From Neptunitalea lumnitzerae (GTDB lineage: Bacteria > Bacteroidota > Bacteroidia > Flavobacteriales > Flavobacteriaceae), in the NCBI RefSeq assembly GCF_027924185.1, contig NZ_BRVO01000003.1:397968-461967 (forward strand): 64,000 nt of DNA. Reading direction: 5' to 3'. The notes below the pieces were generated by a model. That model saw only the letters and a list, made by a program, of their open reading frames with translations, was not told where the DNA came from and made no database searches. Positions 1-9,264 of the stretch are shown piece after piece. Position 1 is the stretch's first letter. The number at the start of each line of letters is the position of its first letter. A program made the position numbers and the translations under genes.

Positions 1-2
1 CT

Positions 3-263
3 GATTATCACCCCAACTCTAACGCACGCTTTTTTGTTTGGACAGGTGCGGCAGTAATACCTGCAGCAGTTGGGTATTACCGCTTAGAAGCAGGGCAACA
101 TTTTTTAACCGATGTTCTTTTAGGATATGGTTTAGGAGCCTTAACCGGGTATGCAGTACCAGCACTTCATAAAAAAGATAGAAAGGTAAGGTTGTACCCC
201 ACATCCGAGGTTGATATTTACGGAAACAACGTACAAGCCCTTGGTATTAGCTATCGTTTTTAG
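3..263 (+). CDS. PAP2-family phosphatase, C-terminal part
   Basis: The 5' end lies outside the window; 86 residues remain. They contain the last PAP2 catalytic block: an Arg followed by His and Asp in the segment RLEAGQHFLTDVLLG, matching the R-x5-H-x3-D signature of membrane phosphatidic acid phosphatases and related haloperoxidases. A Gly-rich hydrophobic stretch follows (GYGLGALTGYAVPAL), then a short polar tail. Such enzymes remove phosphate from lipid phosphates or undecaprenyl pyrophosphate on the outer face of the inner membrane. The substrate cannot be told from this fragment. The tail ending in ALGISYRF looks like a final beta strand, so it may belong to the subgroup that carries a C-terminal outer-membrane-like extension. 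Confidence 0.8.
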   Translation, partial: DYHPNSNARFFVWTGAAVIPAAVGYYRLEAGQHFLTDVLLGYGLGALTGYAVPALHKKDRKVRLYPTSEVDIYGNNVQALGISYRF

Positions 264-334
264 ACGTTGTTTTTATTAAAAAATTAAGGAATCTCCCTTA
301 GGTATAAATATTTACCATAATTTTTCGTAATATT

Positions 335-365
335 TAGTGTAGTACCATTCTGTTTTCTATTTTTG
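335..365 (+). promoter_or_regulatory. Flavobacterial-type promoter of sucC
   Basis: A TATTTTTG box (358-365) fits the Bacteroidota -7 consensus TAnnTTTG. A TTTAGTG-like element lies at the spacing expected for a -33 box. Transcription would start near 370, giving a leader of about 50 nt. This is consensus matching by eye only. Confidence 0.5.
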
Positions 366-419
366 TAGATAACGTTTATAAAAACAATCTTAAAAACAAT
401 ACTTTTAAAATAGCTACAG

Positions 420-1613
420 ATGAATTTACATGAATATCAAGGTAAAGAAATACTAGCATCTTACGGTGTACGCGTACAACGTGGTATTGTAGCCAACAAT
501 GCTACAGAAGCCGTTGCAGCAGCAAAAGAACTAACAGCCGAAACCGGAACCGGATGGTACGTAATTAAAGCTCAGGTACATGCCGGAGGACGTGGTAAAG
601 GTGGCGGTGTTAAACTTGCTAAAAACCTTCAGGAAGTAGAAGAAATTGCCGGTAATATTATTGGTATGGACTTAGTTACTCCACAAACTCCACCAGAAGG
701 AAAACACGTAAGAAAGGTATTGGTTGCTGAGGATGTGTACTATCCTGGAGATAGCGAAACTTCTGAATTCTATATGTCTGTTTTATTAAACAGAGGTTCT
801 GGTAAGAATATGATTATGTATTCTACAGAAGGTGGTATGGATATTGAAGAAGTGGCAGAGAAAACTCCACACTTAATCTTTACTGAAGAAATTGATCCAT
901 CTGTTGGATTACAAGGGTTTCAAGCACGTAGAGTTGCTTTTAACTTAGGTTTAAGCGGTGCTGCATTTAAAGAAATGGTGAAATTTGTAAGCTCTTTATA
1001 TACAGCTTATACAAAATCGGATTCTTCTTTATTTGAAATTAACCCGGTTTTAAAAACTTCTGATGATAAAATTTTAGCAGTAGATGCGAAAGTGGTTATT
1101 GATGATAACGCACTTTACCGTCATAAAGATATTGCTGAAATGCGTGATATTACTGAAGAAAATCCAATTGAAGTAGAAGCAAAAGCAGTAGGACTTAACT
1201 ATGTAGACCTTGACGGTAACGTTGGGTGTATGGTAAATGGTGCAGGACTTGCAATGGCTACTATGGATTTAATTAAGCAAGCAGGTGGTGAGCCAGCTAA
1301 CTTCTTAGACGTAGGAGGTACGGCAGATGCTAAACGTGTTGAAGAAGCGTTTAGAATTATCTTAAAAGACCCTAACGTTAAAGCTATTTTAATTAATATT
1401 TTTGGTGGTATTGTTCGTTGTGACCGTGTGGCGCAAGGGGTTGTAGATGCTTACAAAAACATGGGAGACGCTATTAAAGTGCCTATTATTGTACGTTTAC
1501 AAGGTACCAATGCAGAAATTGCTAAAGAATTAATTGATAATTCTGGTTTAGCAGTACACTCTGCAGTTATGTTCCAAGAAGCTGCTGATAAAGTAAAAGA
1601 GGTTTTAGCATAA
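420..1613 (+). CDS. sucC: Succinyl-CoA synthetase (ADP-forming) beta subunit
   Basis: The 397 residues match the usual SucC length. The ATP-grasp domain opens with MNLHEYQGKEIL and has the glycine-rich GGRGKGGGV loop (56-64). FEINPV (205-210) carries Mg-ATP ligands. The C-terminal CoA-ligase half has NGAGLAMAT (273-281) and FLDVGG (295-300). With SucD the enzyme interconverts succinyl-CoA and succinate in the TCA cycle with nucleotide phosphorylation. No sucD is adjacent and a strong terminator follows directly, so sucC is monocistronic here and sucD must lie elsewhere. The start is fixed by the conserved N-terminus. Confidence 0.97.
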   Translation: MNLHEYQGKEILASYGVRVQRGIVANNATEAVAAAKELTAETGTGWYVIKAQVHAGGRGKGGGVKLAKNLQEVEEIAGNIIGMDLVTPQTPPEGKHVRKVLVAEDVYYPGDSETSEFYMSVLLNRGSGKNMIMYSTEGGMDIEEVAEKTPHLIFTEEIDPSVGLQGFQARRVAFNLGLSGAAFKEMVKFVSSLYTAYTKSDSSLFEINPVLKTSDDKILAVDAKVVIDDNALYRHKDIAEMRDITEENPIEVEAKAVGLNYVDLDGNVGCMVNGAGLAMATMDLIKQAGGEPANFLDVGGTADAKRVEEAFRIILKDPNVKAILINIFGGIVRCDRVAQGVVDAYKNMGDAIKVPIIVRLQGTNAEIAKELIDNSGLAVHSAVMFQEAADKVKEVLA

Positions 1614-1636
1614 GCTAAACACCAACATATAAATAG

Positions 1637-1666
1637 AAAAGGAAGCCAATTGGCTTCCTTTTTTTG
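1637..1666 (+). terminator. Rho-independent terminator of sucC
   Basis: An 11-bp perfect palindrome (AAGGAAGCCAA / TTGGCTTCCTT) with almost no loop is followed by a T run. It starts about 25 nt after the sucC stop codon. Confidence 0.9.
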
Positions 1667-1728
1667 TTTGGTATCGCTGTTGTGTGCTTCTTCTAGCGTC
1701 TTACTAATGGAAACCATAAAATCTTAAG

Positions 1729-1932
1729 TTACTTCTTTCTAACCAACCTAACATACACCTGCGTTAGTACCACAAAGAAAACACCGTAGACAAATGTATA
1801 ACGGGTATTAAATACCTCATACATTTTTGTTATTTGCAATACCAATACCGTTAAAGCAGCCAACCATGTTACTGCTATAAAGGCTAAAAATGGCACTCCT
1901 AATTTATGTGCATTAAATGAGATACTTTTCAT
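1729..1932 (-). CDS. Small two-helix membrane protein, unknown
   Basis: About 67 residues from the ATG that begins MKSISFN; an in-frame ATG 12 codons upstream would add a poorly coding segment. Two hydrophobic segments are visible, roughly residues 13-35 (PFLAFIAVTWLAALTVLVL) and 46-60 (FVYGVFFVVLTQVYV), with a Lys/Arg tail (RLVRKK) that suggests a cytoplasmic C-terminus. It is convergent with sucC and shares the downstream gap. I do not recognise a family and propose no function. The topology-like pattern makes it more credible than a chance ORF, but it is unproven. Confidence 0.5.
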   Translation of the reverse strand: MKSISFNAHKLGVPFLAFIAVTWLAALTVLVLQITKMYEVFNTRYTFVYGVFFVVLTQVYVRLVRKK

Positions 1933-2199
1933 AAAAATGTTATTTATAATATGCACCAAGGTACGCAAAAACTACTAAAGCAAATGTCCTTTTAAGATAA
2001 ATTTAGAGCTATTATAAACAACATTACTCACTTAATATATCAGGGTATTTTTACTATATTGTAGGATATAACTATCTACAAGTGAAAAGCATTTTTAGTA
2101 TCGGAAAGCCGCTGCTCCAATGCCCATTCTACTATATTACTTTATGGGCTATAAGGTATAGGGAATGCTCTTCTCTACTAATAACTATAAATATACCTT

Positions 2200-3066
2200 A
2201 TGAAGTTTAAACACGTACTATTGTTTATGACCATTTGTATGGTTACACTTATGAATGCCCAAGCTATAAAGCAAGACAGTATTCAAAGTAACCTTCTTAA
2301 AAGAGCGGTCTCGTATTCCATTTATCTGCCAGAAAATTACAATACAGACCAGCGTTCGTACCCGGTAATTTACCTGTTACACGGTTACGGTGATAACCAC
2401 ACCACATGGATTGATAAAGGAAACATTGCCTATTATGCCAATGAAGCCATCAAATCTGGTAAAATACCTCCGGTGATTATTGTAATGCCAGATGCTGGCG
2501 TAAGCATGTATGTAAACAATTATGACGGTACCAACAACTACGAAGATTTTTTTATTAAGGAGTTTATCCCTGCAGTAGAAAATCAATACCGTATTAAGAA
2601 AAATAAATATAGTAGAGCCATTACCGGTCATTCAATGGGTGGTTGGGGTTGTATGTTGTACGCACTTAAATATCCCGATTTATTTGTTGCCGTAGCTCCT
2701 ATGAGTGCCGGTATTCATGATGACGAAGATATCATCACTTATGATGATGAAAAATGGGAGATTGTATTTGGTGATATTTTTGGTCACGACATTAAAGCTA
2801 AAAAAAGACTCAACAAATACTGGTACCAAAACTCCATTTTAAACATTGTAGAGGAAACCCCAAAATCGGAACTTGAAAAAGTGAGAATCCGTATTAGTAG
2901 TGGCGATCAAGATTTTTTACTTAAAGGCAGTCTGCTACTGCATTTAGCACTAAGCAAAAAACAAGTGTATCACCAATTGCGCATTAAAGACGGAGCGCAT
3001 ACATGGCAGTTCTGGAGATCGGACATCCCGGAAGTATTAGAGTTTTTAGGAGGTTCTTTTTGGTAA
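2200..3066 (+). CDS. Secreted esterase, EstA/esterase-D family
   Basis: A signal peptide (residues 1-20, ending near NAQA) precedes an alpha/beta-hydrolase domain of the putative-esterase family (PF00756, which includes feruloyl esterases, S-formylglutathione hydrolase and antigen 85). The oxyanion region is YLLHGYGD (58-65). The nucleophile elbow is GHSMGG (Ser145). The likely acid is in SGDQDF near residue 238, and the catalytic His is in GAHTWQFW (His267). It should hydrolyse an ester in the periplasm or outside the cell; the substrate is unknown. A paralogue with the same layout sits 55 kb downstream. A hairpin terminator follows, so the gene is monocistronic. Confidence 0.85.
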   Translation: MKFKHVLLFMTICMVTLMNAQAIKQDSIQSNLLKRAVSYSIYLPENYNTDQRSYPVIYLLHGYGDNHTTWIDKGNIAYYANEAIKSGKIPPVIIVMPDAGVSMYVNNYDGTNNYEDFFIKEFIPAVENQYRIKKNKYSRAITGHSMGGWGCMLYALKYPDLFVAVAPMSAGIHDDEDIITYDDEKWEIVFGDIFGHDIKAKKRLNKYWYQNSILNIVEETPKSELEKVRIRISSGDQDFLLKGSLLLHLALSKKQVYHQLRIKDGAHTWQFWRSDIPEVLEFLGGSFW

Positions 3067-3087
3067 AAGACTAACAAGAATCAAAAC

Positions 3088-3118
3088 AAAAAAGCCGATG
3101 AAAAAATCATCGGCTTTA
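3088..3118. terminator. Terminator hairpin, first of two identical copies
   Basis: The stem is AAAGCCGATGA / TCATCGGCTTT with an AAAAA loop. An A run on the left and a short T run on the right suit it to the esterase (+) and the small orphan gene (-). The same 30-nt sequence recurs 680 bp downstream. Confidence 0.85.
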
Positions 3119-3152
3119 TAAGAACATGTATTTTTATTTGACTAGGTATCAT

Positions 3153-3527
3153 CTATACCGAAAATGGGATAGCTTCTGTACTCCAAACTACTCCTGAAGC
3201 AGGAGAAGGATTGCTATCTAATGGCAGTGAATAGTTTTTTCCATTAAAATCAAAAGAAAACTCTTGGGGACCTCCCCAATTAATACCAATAGCTACCAAA
3301 TTATAATCACCCGACCCCAGGTTTAAACTTTGCTCTGATTTCAAAGCATTTGATATGCCATTGAAAAAAGGCATACCTTGATATGCTCCTGCCTCAATAT
3401 TTAAGGTAACATCTACAGGATTAGAATTTCCACTTATTATTCTAGCCAATTCAAAACTAGCTCCATATTGATAAGCGACAAAAATAACTTCATTGTCACA
3501 TTTTGTAACATTAATAGTATTACTCAT
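3153..3527 (-). CDS. Orphan 124-residue protein, unknown
   Basis: The product has no signal peptide, no long hydrophobic segment and one Cys. It is rich in Asn, Ser, Gly and aromatic residues in alternating patterns (VEVTLNIEAG-like strands, FSFDFNGKNYSLPL), suggesting a small beta-sandwich fold. The start is preceded by an A-rich flavobacterial leader (AAACTAAACAAA). It lies alone between two identical terminator hairpins, downstream of dnaK on the same strand. I do not recognise the family. A small carbohydrate-binding or lectin-like fold is possible, but this is only a guess from composition. Confidence 0.6.
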   Translation of the reverse strand: MSNTINVTKCDNEVIFVAYQYGASFELARIISGNSNPVDVTLNIEAGAYQGMPFFNGISNALKSEQSLNLGSGDYNLVAIGINWGGPQEFSFDFNGKNYSLPLDSNPSPASGVVWSTEAIPFSV

Positions 3528-3834
3528 TTTGTTTAGTTTTTAGATATTCCTACTCTGTTTAACAAAGGCTTTTCGGATTACGCCTTTCACAATCTCTAAC
3601 AAAACAGTAGCTACTTATCATATATATTTTTGTTTCTATTGCTTATTCAAATATCTAACATTGCTACGCAAACTAACAGCGTATTAATACCCTATTTAAA
3701 CAATCCTTACTATTACCTACCAACAAACACGTATTACAAAAAACTGAAAACCAGAAATTTAAACACAAAAAAAGCCGATGAAAAAATCATCGGCTTTTGT
3801 ATATATTTTAGAAAGTTAAATTTCGAAAAACGAA
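3528..3834. other. 307-bp gap between orphan gene and dnaK
   Basis: It holds the leader of the small orphan gene (A/T-rich, near 3530-3610) and the dnaK terminator hairpin. A 70-codon plus-strand reading frame runs through that terminator and has no coding signs. Nothing else is visible. Confidence 0.6.
3768..3799 (-). terminator. Terminator of dnaK, second identical hairpin copy
   Basis: The stem and loop are the same as the hairpin 680 bp upstream (AAAGCCGATGA / TCATCGGCTTT). On the minus strand it follows the dnaK stop codon by about 36 nt and ends in a run of at least six T. Confidence 0.85.
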
Positions 3835-5751
3835 TTATTTAACTTCTTCAAAATCTACATCCTGAACGTCGTCTCCTTGGTTAGCATCACCTGCTCCGGC
3901 TCCAGCTCCACCTGTTGGGTCTTGTCCTGGTGCACCTTGTTGTGCTTCTGCTTGTGCTTTATACATTTCTTCAGAGGCTACTTTCCAAGCTTCGTTAATT
4001 TTGTCTAACGCTGGTTGAATTGTAGCTAGATCTTTAGTTTCGTATGCTTTTTTAAGCTCTTCTAAAGCTCCTTCAATGTTCGCTTTTTTATCAGCAGATA
4101 ATTTATCACCAAACTCACCTAATTGTTTTTCCGTTTGGAAAATCATTCCATCAGCCTCATTTAGTTTATCAACTGTTTCTTTTGCTTTTTTATCGGCATC
4201 TGCATTTGCTTCAGCTTCAGCTTTCATTTTAGCAATTTCTTCTTCTGTTAAACCAGATGAAGCTTCAATTCTAATGTTTTGCTCTTTATTAGTTCCTTTA
4301 TCTTTAGCCGATACGTTGATAATACCATTGGCATCAATATCAAAAGTAACTTCAATTTGAGGTACTCCTCTTGGCGCTGGTGGAATACCATCTAAGTGGA
4401 ATCTACCAATTGTTTTGTTATCTGCAGCCATAGGACGCTCCCCTTGAATCACGTGAATTTCAACAGATGGCTGGTTATCAGCAGCTGTAGAGAATACTTG
4501 CGATTTTTTAGTAGGGATAGTAGTGTTAGCCTCAATTAATTTAGTCATTACACCTCCCATAGTTTCAATACCTAAAGAAAGTGGAGTAACATCTAATAAT
4601 AATACGTCTTTTACATCTCCTGTTAATACCCCACCTTGGATAGCAGCACCTACAGCAACAACCTCATCTGGGTTAACCCCTTTAGAAGGTTTTTTACCGA
4701 AGAATTTTTCAACTGCTTCCTGAACAGCAGGAATACGAGTAGAACCACCTACTAAAATAATTTCGTCTATATCACTAGCAGATAAACCTGCATTTTGTAA
4801 TGCTTTTTTACAAGGAGCAATAGTTCTTTCAACTAAATCATGAATTAATTGCTCAAACTTAGCTCTAGATAAAGAACGCACTAAGTGTTTAGGTCCGCTA
4901 GCTGTAGCAGTAATATAAGGTAAGTTAATTTCTGTCTGAGAAGAAGAAGATAACTCAATCTTAGCTTTTTCAGCAGCTTCTTTTAAACGCTGTAATGCCA
5001 TAGCATCTTTACGTAAGTCCATGCTTTCTTCAGCATTAAACTCATCAGCTAACCAGTTAATAATAGCCTCATCAACATCATCACCACCTAAGTGAGTATC
5101 ACCATCAGTAGCTAATACTTCAAATACACCGTCTCCTAATTCTAAGATAGAAACGTCATGCGTACCACCACCAAAGTCAAAAACAACAATTTTTTGATCT
5201 GATGATTTTTTATCTAGTCCGTATGCTAACGCAGCCGCAGTAGGCTCGTTAATAATACGTTGAACTTTTAAACCTGCAATTTCACCAGCCTCTTTAGTAG
5301 CCTGACGTTGCGCATCGTTAAAATATGCAGGAACCGTAATTACCGCTTCACTTACATCTGTACCTAAATAATCTTCAGCAGTTTTCTTCATTTTTTGAAG
5401 AATCATTGCAGATAATTCCTGAGGTGTATATAAACGTCCGTTAATATCTACACGTGGGGTATCATTATCTCCTTTTACAACTGCATAAGGTACTCTATCT
5501 GCCTCTTTTTGAGATTCAGAAAATTTGTTACCCATAAAACGTTTAATAGAATAAATAGTTTTATGAGGGTTGGTAACTGCCTGACGTTTTGCAGGGTCAC
5601 CTACTTTAATTTCACCACCATCTACAAATGCAATTACAGACGGAGTTGTTCTTTTACCTTCTGCATTAGGAATCACTACTGGCTCATTACCTTCCATTAC
5701 AGATACACATGAGTTGGTAGTCCCTAAATCTATACCAATTATCTTACTCAT
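3835..5751 (-). CDS. dnaK: Hsp70 chaperone DnaK
   Basis: A full-length Hsp70 of 638 residues. The N-terminal ATPase domain begins with [16 protein letters not shown]. The second phosphate loop reads [13 protein letters not shown], where Thr-His replaces the Thr-Phe of E. coli. The substrate-binding domain contains [17 protein letters not shown] and is followed by a helical lid and a disordered Gly/Ala/Gln tail ending in EEVK, close to the canonical EEVD-like end. It refolds and protects proteins with DnaJ and GrpE, neither of which is in the window. The gene is monocistronic. A dyad upstream is a candidate stress-control site. Confidence 0.98.
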   Translation of the reverse strand: MSKIIGIDLGTTNSCVSVMEGNEPVVIPNAEGKRTTPSVIAFVDGGEIKVGDPAKRQAVTNPHKTIYSIKRFMGNKFSESQKEADRVPYAVVKGDNDTPRVDINGRLYTPQELSAMILQKMKKTAEDYLGTDVSEAVITVPAYFNDAQRQATKEAGEIAGLKVQRIINEPTAAALAYGLDKKSSDQKIVVFDFGGGTHDVSILELGDGVFEVLATDGDTHLGGDDVDEAIINWLADEFNAEESMDLRKDAMALQRLKEAAEKAKIELSSSSQTEINLPYITATASGPKHLVRSLSRAKFEQLIHDLVERTIAPCKKALQNAGLSASDIDEIILVGGSTRIPAVQEAVEKFFGKKPSKGVNPDEVVAVGAAIQGGVLTGDVKDVLLLDVTPLSLGIETMGGVMTKLIEANTTIPTKKSQVFSTAADNQPSVEIHVIQGERPMAADNKTIGRFHLDGIPPAPRGVPQIEVTFDIDANGIINVSAKDKGTNKEQNIRIEASSGLTEEEIAKMKAEAEANADADKKAKETVDKLNEADGMIFQTEKQLGEFGDKLSADKKANIEGALEELKKAYETKDLATIQPALDKINEAWKVASEEMYKAQAEAQQGAPGQDPTGGAGAGAGDANQGDDVQDVDFEEVK

Positions 5752-5837
5752 AGTTTTTGTTATATTATTTCGTTTTAATCAATTTTTCTCTTGAAATCAT
5801 ATCGTTTTAGTCAATGATTATGCCAAGAGTAGATTAC

Positions 5838-5850
5838 TGACAAGGTGTCA
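5838..5850. promoter_or_regulatory. Inverted repeat TGACA-N3-TGTCA upstream of dnaK
   Basis: Perfect 5-bp arms flank AGG about 90 bp upstream of the dnaK start. On the minus strand the motif TTGTCA is followed 17 nt later by TAATCA, which could be a -35/-10-like pair. No CIRCE element is visible. Whether this controls heat-shock expression is inference. Confidence 0.35.
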
Positions 5851-5953
5851 TAAATACTTTTGGCAAAAGAGATGATTTTCAGTTGCCAGTAATTTTCTTA
5901 CTTAATTAAATCAATTATATTGCACCTCATTAGCCTTTACCTATTATACACAC

Positions 5954-6679
5954 ATGAACATTACAAAGCTCTCTATTCTAATACCCGCATATAATGAGGG
6001 TGCCACTATTCATCATATACTTCATAAAATTGAGCAGGTTACACTTATTCATCAAATTGAAAAAGAAATTATTATAGTAAATGATTGCTCTACAGATAAT
6101 ACCCGAGAAGCTGTAGCTGCTTTTTCAGAAGCACATACAAAAATGAATATTGCCTATTACGAGCACGAAACCAATAAAGGTAAAGGCGCTGCTTTGCATA
6201 CTGCCATTAAAAAAGCTACCGGCGAGTATTTAATTATTCAAGATGCCGATTTAGAATATGACCCTCAAGAATATAACGACTTATTAAAACCTGTGGTAAA
6301 TGGCTTTGCCGATGTGGTATACGGGTCTAGATTTAAAGGTAATAACCCACACCGAATTTTGTTCTTTTGGCACACTGTAGGGAATGTATTTTTAACTTTT
6401 TTAAGTAATATGTTTACCAACTTAAACCTAAGCGATATGGAAACATGTTATAAACTGTTTCAAACAGAACTTATACAAAATATTACATTGAAGGAAAAAC
6501 GCTTTGGGTTTGAACCAGAAATAACTGCCAAGATTTCTCGTATTCCTAAAATTAGAATTTACGAAGTGGGTATTTCGTATTACGGACGTACTTATGATGA
6601 AGGAAAAAAAATAAATTGGAAAGATGGTTTTAGAGCTATCCTATGTATTTTAAAATACGGAGCGTTACGACTTAAATAA
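5954..6679 (+). CDS. Family 2 glycosyltransferase, DPM1-like
   Basis: 241 residues with a single GT-A domain and no membrane segment. ILIPAYNEGATI opens the nucleotide-binding fold, VNDCSTDNT follows, and the DxD-type motif lies in QDADLEYDP near residue 97. This pattern is typical of dolichyl/polyprenyl-phosphate mannose or glucose synthases, which move a sugar from an NDP-sugar to a lipid phosphate at the cytoplasmic face. The next gene is a multi-span GT39-like protein, the usual consumer of such lipid-linked sugars. The pair therefore probably builds and uses a lipid-phosphate sugar for surface glycosylation. The gap to the next gene is about 40 bp. Confidence 0.85.
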   Translation: MNITKLSILIPAYNEGATIHHILHKIEQVTLIHQIEKEIIIVNDCSTDNTREAVAAFSEAHTKMNIAYYEHETNKGKGAALHTAIKKATGEYLIIQDADLEYDPQEYNDLLKPVVNGFADVVYGSRFKGNNPHRILFFWHTVGNVFLTFLSNMFTNLNLSDMETCYKLFQTELIQNITLKEKRFGFEPEITAKISRIPKIRIYEVGISYYGRTYDEGKKINWKDGFRAILCILKYGALRLK

Positions 6680-6718
6680 ACTATATCTAACCTTAAACCC
6701 TGTTTAAAATAGTACCTT

Positions 6719-8254
6719 ATGCTACCTACAAAGTTTAATAGTTTCACTTTAAAAAAGTATGGTTTTGCTATTGTACTATTGGTTGGCATCTCCATGTTAT
6801 TCTTATGGGTTACTGCCCCCTATAATTTAGGCGTATCACCCGATTCTACTTCATTTATTCAGGGTGCTGAAAATGTAGCTTTAGGTAATGGCCTTACCGA
6901 TTATTATGGAAATTTTATAAACCACTGGCCTCCTTTATATACCCTATTACTTGGCTGTATTACTAAAATACTTGGGGGTACACCTATACAAGTAGGTAGG
7001 TACCTCAACGCATTTCTGTTATTTAGTTCGGGTTTAATTTTTATAAAAATTCTTTTACAGTTAAACCTTAAAAGTAAGATTATAAACCTAGCTCCTTTAC
7101 TTCTGTTAGTTTCGCTACCGTTTGCTGTATTTGAATATTTTTGGACTGAAACCTTATTTATTCCATTACTACTACTTGCATTTTATTATATTATGAAATG
7201 GCAAAACGAAGAGAAAACAAAGTTTATCTTTTTCTGTGGTATCTATAGCGGAGCTTTTTTAATTACTAGATATGCAGGGGCTGGTTTTATTGGTGGCATT
7301 ATACTGTTCATAATATATAGCAACAGAACATCTATAAAAAAAACAGCAATACTATTATTCACCTATTTAATCCCTATTCTTATAATTTTTGCAGCTTGGT
7401 TTCTGTATAGTAATTCACACAGCGGACAAGGTGTAGATAGAAATATAGTATTTCACCTTGTTTCGTTCTCTAAGCTATTAGAATCTGTAAAAACAATTAT
7501 AAGTTGGTTCACTGGTCCTTATTTCCAATATAAAGTGATAGGACTGCCTATATTTTTAATTAACTGTATTCTAATATACAGGGTACTGAGGTCTAATTTT
7601 ATAACCTTTAAAACATACCTAAAAAAAAATAAGCAAACCATTACGGTCTGCTTGTTTTTTATTTTTAGTTACTATGGTTTTCTATTAATGTCTATTTCTT
7701 TTTTTGATGCCTTAACACCGCTAGACAATAGACTACTTGCTCCCTTATACCCTTTTGTACTTATTCTCATATGTTTTCTGCTTAATTTTATAGAAACAAA
7801 CTCCTATAAACACAAGAAGTTAATCACCGGAATTTTCTGTTTTCTCATTCCTTTTGCGTCATTTCCTATATGGATACACCACTACAACAATGGTGAGGGT
7901 GTTAACTCTAAAACATTTAAAAACTCACAAATTATAGCATCTTATAAGGTAGCAGTAGATAAAAAAGTTTATACAAACGCTGATGACATTATTACCTTTC
8001 ATTTACATAAAAAGGAACATATTTATCTAATTCCAAAAGTTGTAAATCCTTTTGACAATACTCCTAATCCTGAGTATCAAAATGAAATGGATATTCTAAA
8101 AAATGAAATTGCTCATAAAAAAGCGGTTATAGTATATTTCAAAACCATCACCTACCGAGATTTTCTAATCTCAGAAGAAGAAATTATAACACAATTCAGT
8201 GAATTTCCCATACAAGAATACTCCGACGGATTTATTATTGGTTGGCAAAAATAA
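6719..8254 (+). CDS. Multi-span glycosyltransferase, GT39/PMT-like
   Basis: 511 residues with about ten hydrophobic segments in the first 390, then a soluble C-terminal region. The first outside loop carries SPDSTSF (Asp42) and the segment FINHWPPLYTLLLG. Both are placed as in PMT/ArnT-type enzymes, where an early-loop Asp is catalytic. These enzymes take a sugar from a polyprenyl phosphate and attach it to protein, lipid or glycan on the outer side of the inner membrane. It directly follows the DPM1-like enzyme in what looks like an operon. Acceptor and donor sugars are unknown, and family assignment rests on topology and the loop motif. Confidence 0.7.
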   Translation: MLPTKFNSFTLKKYGFAIVLLVGISMLFLWVTAPYNLGVSPDSTSFIQGAENVALGNGLTDYYGNFINHWPPLYTLLLGCITKILGGTPIQVGRYLNAFLLFSSGLIFIKILLQLNLKSKIINLAPLLLLVSLPFAVFEYFWTETLFIPLLLLAFYYIMKWQNEEKTKFIFFCGIYSGAFLITRYAGAGFIGGIILFIIYSNRTSIKKTAILLFTYLIPILIIFAAWFLYSNSHSGQGVDRNIVFHLVSFSKLLESVKTIISWFTGPYFQYKVIGLPIFLINCILIYRVLRSNFITFKTYLKKNKQTITVCLFFIFSYYGFLLMSISFFDALTPLDNRLLAPLYPFVLILICFLLNFIETNSYKHKKLITGIFCFLIPFASFPIWIHHYNNGEGVNSKTFKNSQIIASYKVAVDKKVYTNADDIITFHLHKKEHIYLIPKVVNPFDNTPNPEYQNEMDILKNEIAHKKAVIVYFKTITYRDFLISEEEIITQFSEFPIQEYSDGFIIGWQK

Positions 8255-8259
8255 CCGTA

Positions 8260-9120
8260 CTAGGTACTCAACAATTTAAAAACTGCAGCAAAGTCAAGGT
8301 CTGCCATACCTTGTTGTTTTGCCATAGCATACACTTCTTTCGCTGTGTTTGTTAAGGGCGTTGCTTTATCTAGTTCGTATGCTGTATCTGTAAACAGTTG
8401 CAAATCTTTTTGCAGGTGTTTCAGCGGAAAGTTAGGAGTATAATCTTCATCCTCTATTCTAGCTCTAAAGGCTTTTAAAATAGGGGCACTCACTGCCGAT
8501 TCTAAAAGCACATCCATTGCTTGTGTTTTATCTAACCCCATAGCCATACCTAATGATAAACTTTCTGAAAAAGCCAACATACTCTGTCCTAGCATTTGAT
8601 TAATCATCAGTTTCATAGCGGCACCCTTACCATGATCTCCCACATGAATAATTTTACTTCCCATTAAGTCTAACAGCGGTGTTACTTTTTCTAAGTCGTC
8701 AACATTTCCCCCTACTAAAAAAATGAGTTCTCCTTTCTCTGCCGGCATTTTAGAACCCGATACAGGGGCATCTAAAAAACTAACATTACGCAAAGTAGCC
8801 AGTTCGCTAAGCATTACACTAAATGATGGATTTACAGTACTACAATCTATCCAAATAGCTTTGTCTTTCATAGCCTTTATAAAGCCAGACTCCCCTACTG
8901 CCATTTTTTCTACTACAGCAGGATTTTCTAACATGGTAATAAGCACATCTACCTGCCCTGCAACAGCTACAGCACTATCTTCCCAAATAGCTCCTGCTTT
9001 TATTAAATCAATGGCTTTTTCTTTGGTACGGTTAAATATTACCAGTTTGTGGCCTCCTTTTAAAAGGTTCATTGCCATTCTACTTCCCATAATACCTAAA
9101 CCAATAAATCCTACTTTCAT
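8260..9120 (-). CDS. NAD(P)-dependent beta-hydroxyacid dehydrogenase, GLYR-like
   Basis: The start is placed at the Met beginning MKVGFIGLGIMG; an in-frame Met six codons upstream is less likely, because family members start at the Rossmann strand. The product is about 286 residues. GLGIMG (7-12) binds the dinucleotide phosphate, DAPVSGSK (117-124) is the substrate-binding signature, and Lys170 in MKLMINQ is the catalytic lysine. The variant DAPVSGSKMPAEKG resembles glyoxylate/succinic-semialdehyde reductases more than 3-hydroxyisobutyrate dehydrogenases. The likely reaction is reduction of a small aldehyde acid using NADPH. It converges with the GT39-like gene, with only 5 bp between them. 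Confidence 0.85.
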   Translation of the reverse strand: MKVGFIGLGIMGSRMAMNLLKGGHKLVIFNRTKEKAIDLIKAGAIWEDSAVAVAGQVDVLITMLENPAVVEKMAVGESGFIKAMKDKAIWIDCSTVNPSFSVMLSELATLRNVSFLDAPVSGSKMPAEKGELIFLVGGNVDDLEKVTPLLDLMGSKIIHVGDHGKGAAMKLMINQMLGQSMLAFSESLSLGMAMGLDKTQAMDVLLESAVSAPILKAFRARIEDEDYTPNFPLKHLQKDLQLFTDTAYELDKATPLTNTAKEVYAMAKQQGMADLDFAAVFKLLST

Positions 9121-9264
9121 ATGTTTATTTTTTATCACTTTGAGACCAGTCTACAAAGTTTTTTAATTGAACATTTTTTTTACATACAAGACACGTTTGG
9201 GAGTTTTCATCTCGATGGTGCAGTAAGTTACGAAAGCAGGATTTACTAGAGTGTCAAAAACTCG

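Noticed and set aside
3630-3842. 70-codon plus-strand reading frame between the orphan gene and dnaK
   Set aside because: It runs through the dnaK terminator hairpin, encodes a low-complexity Asn/Tyr/Ile peptide and has no recognisable start context.
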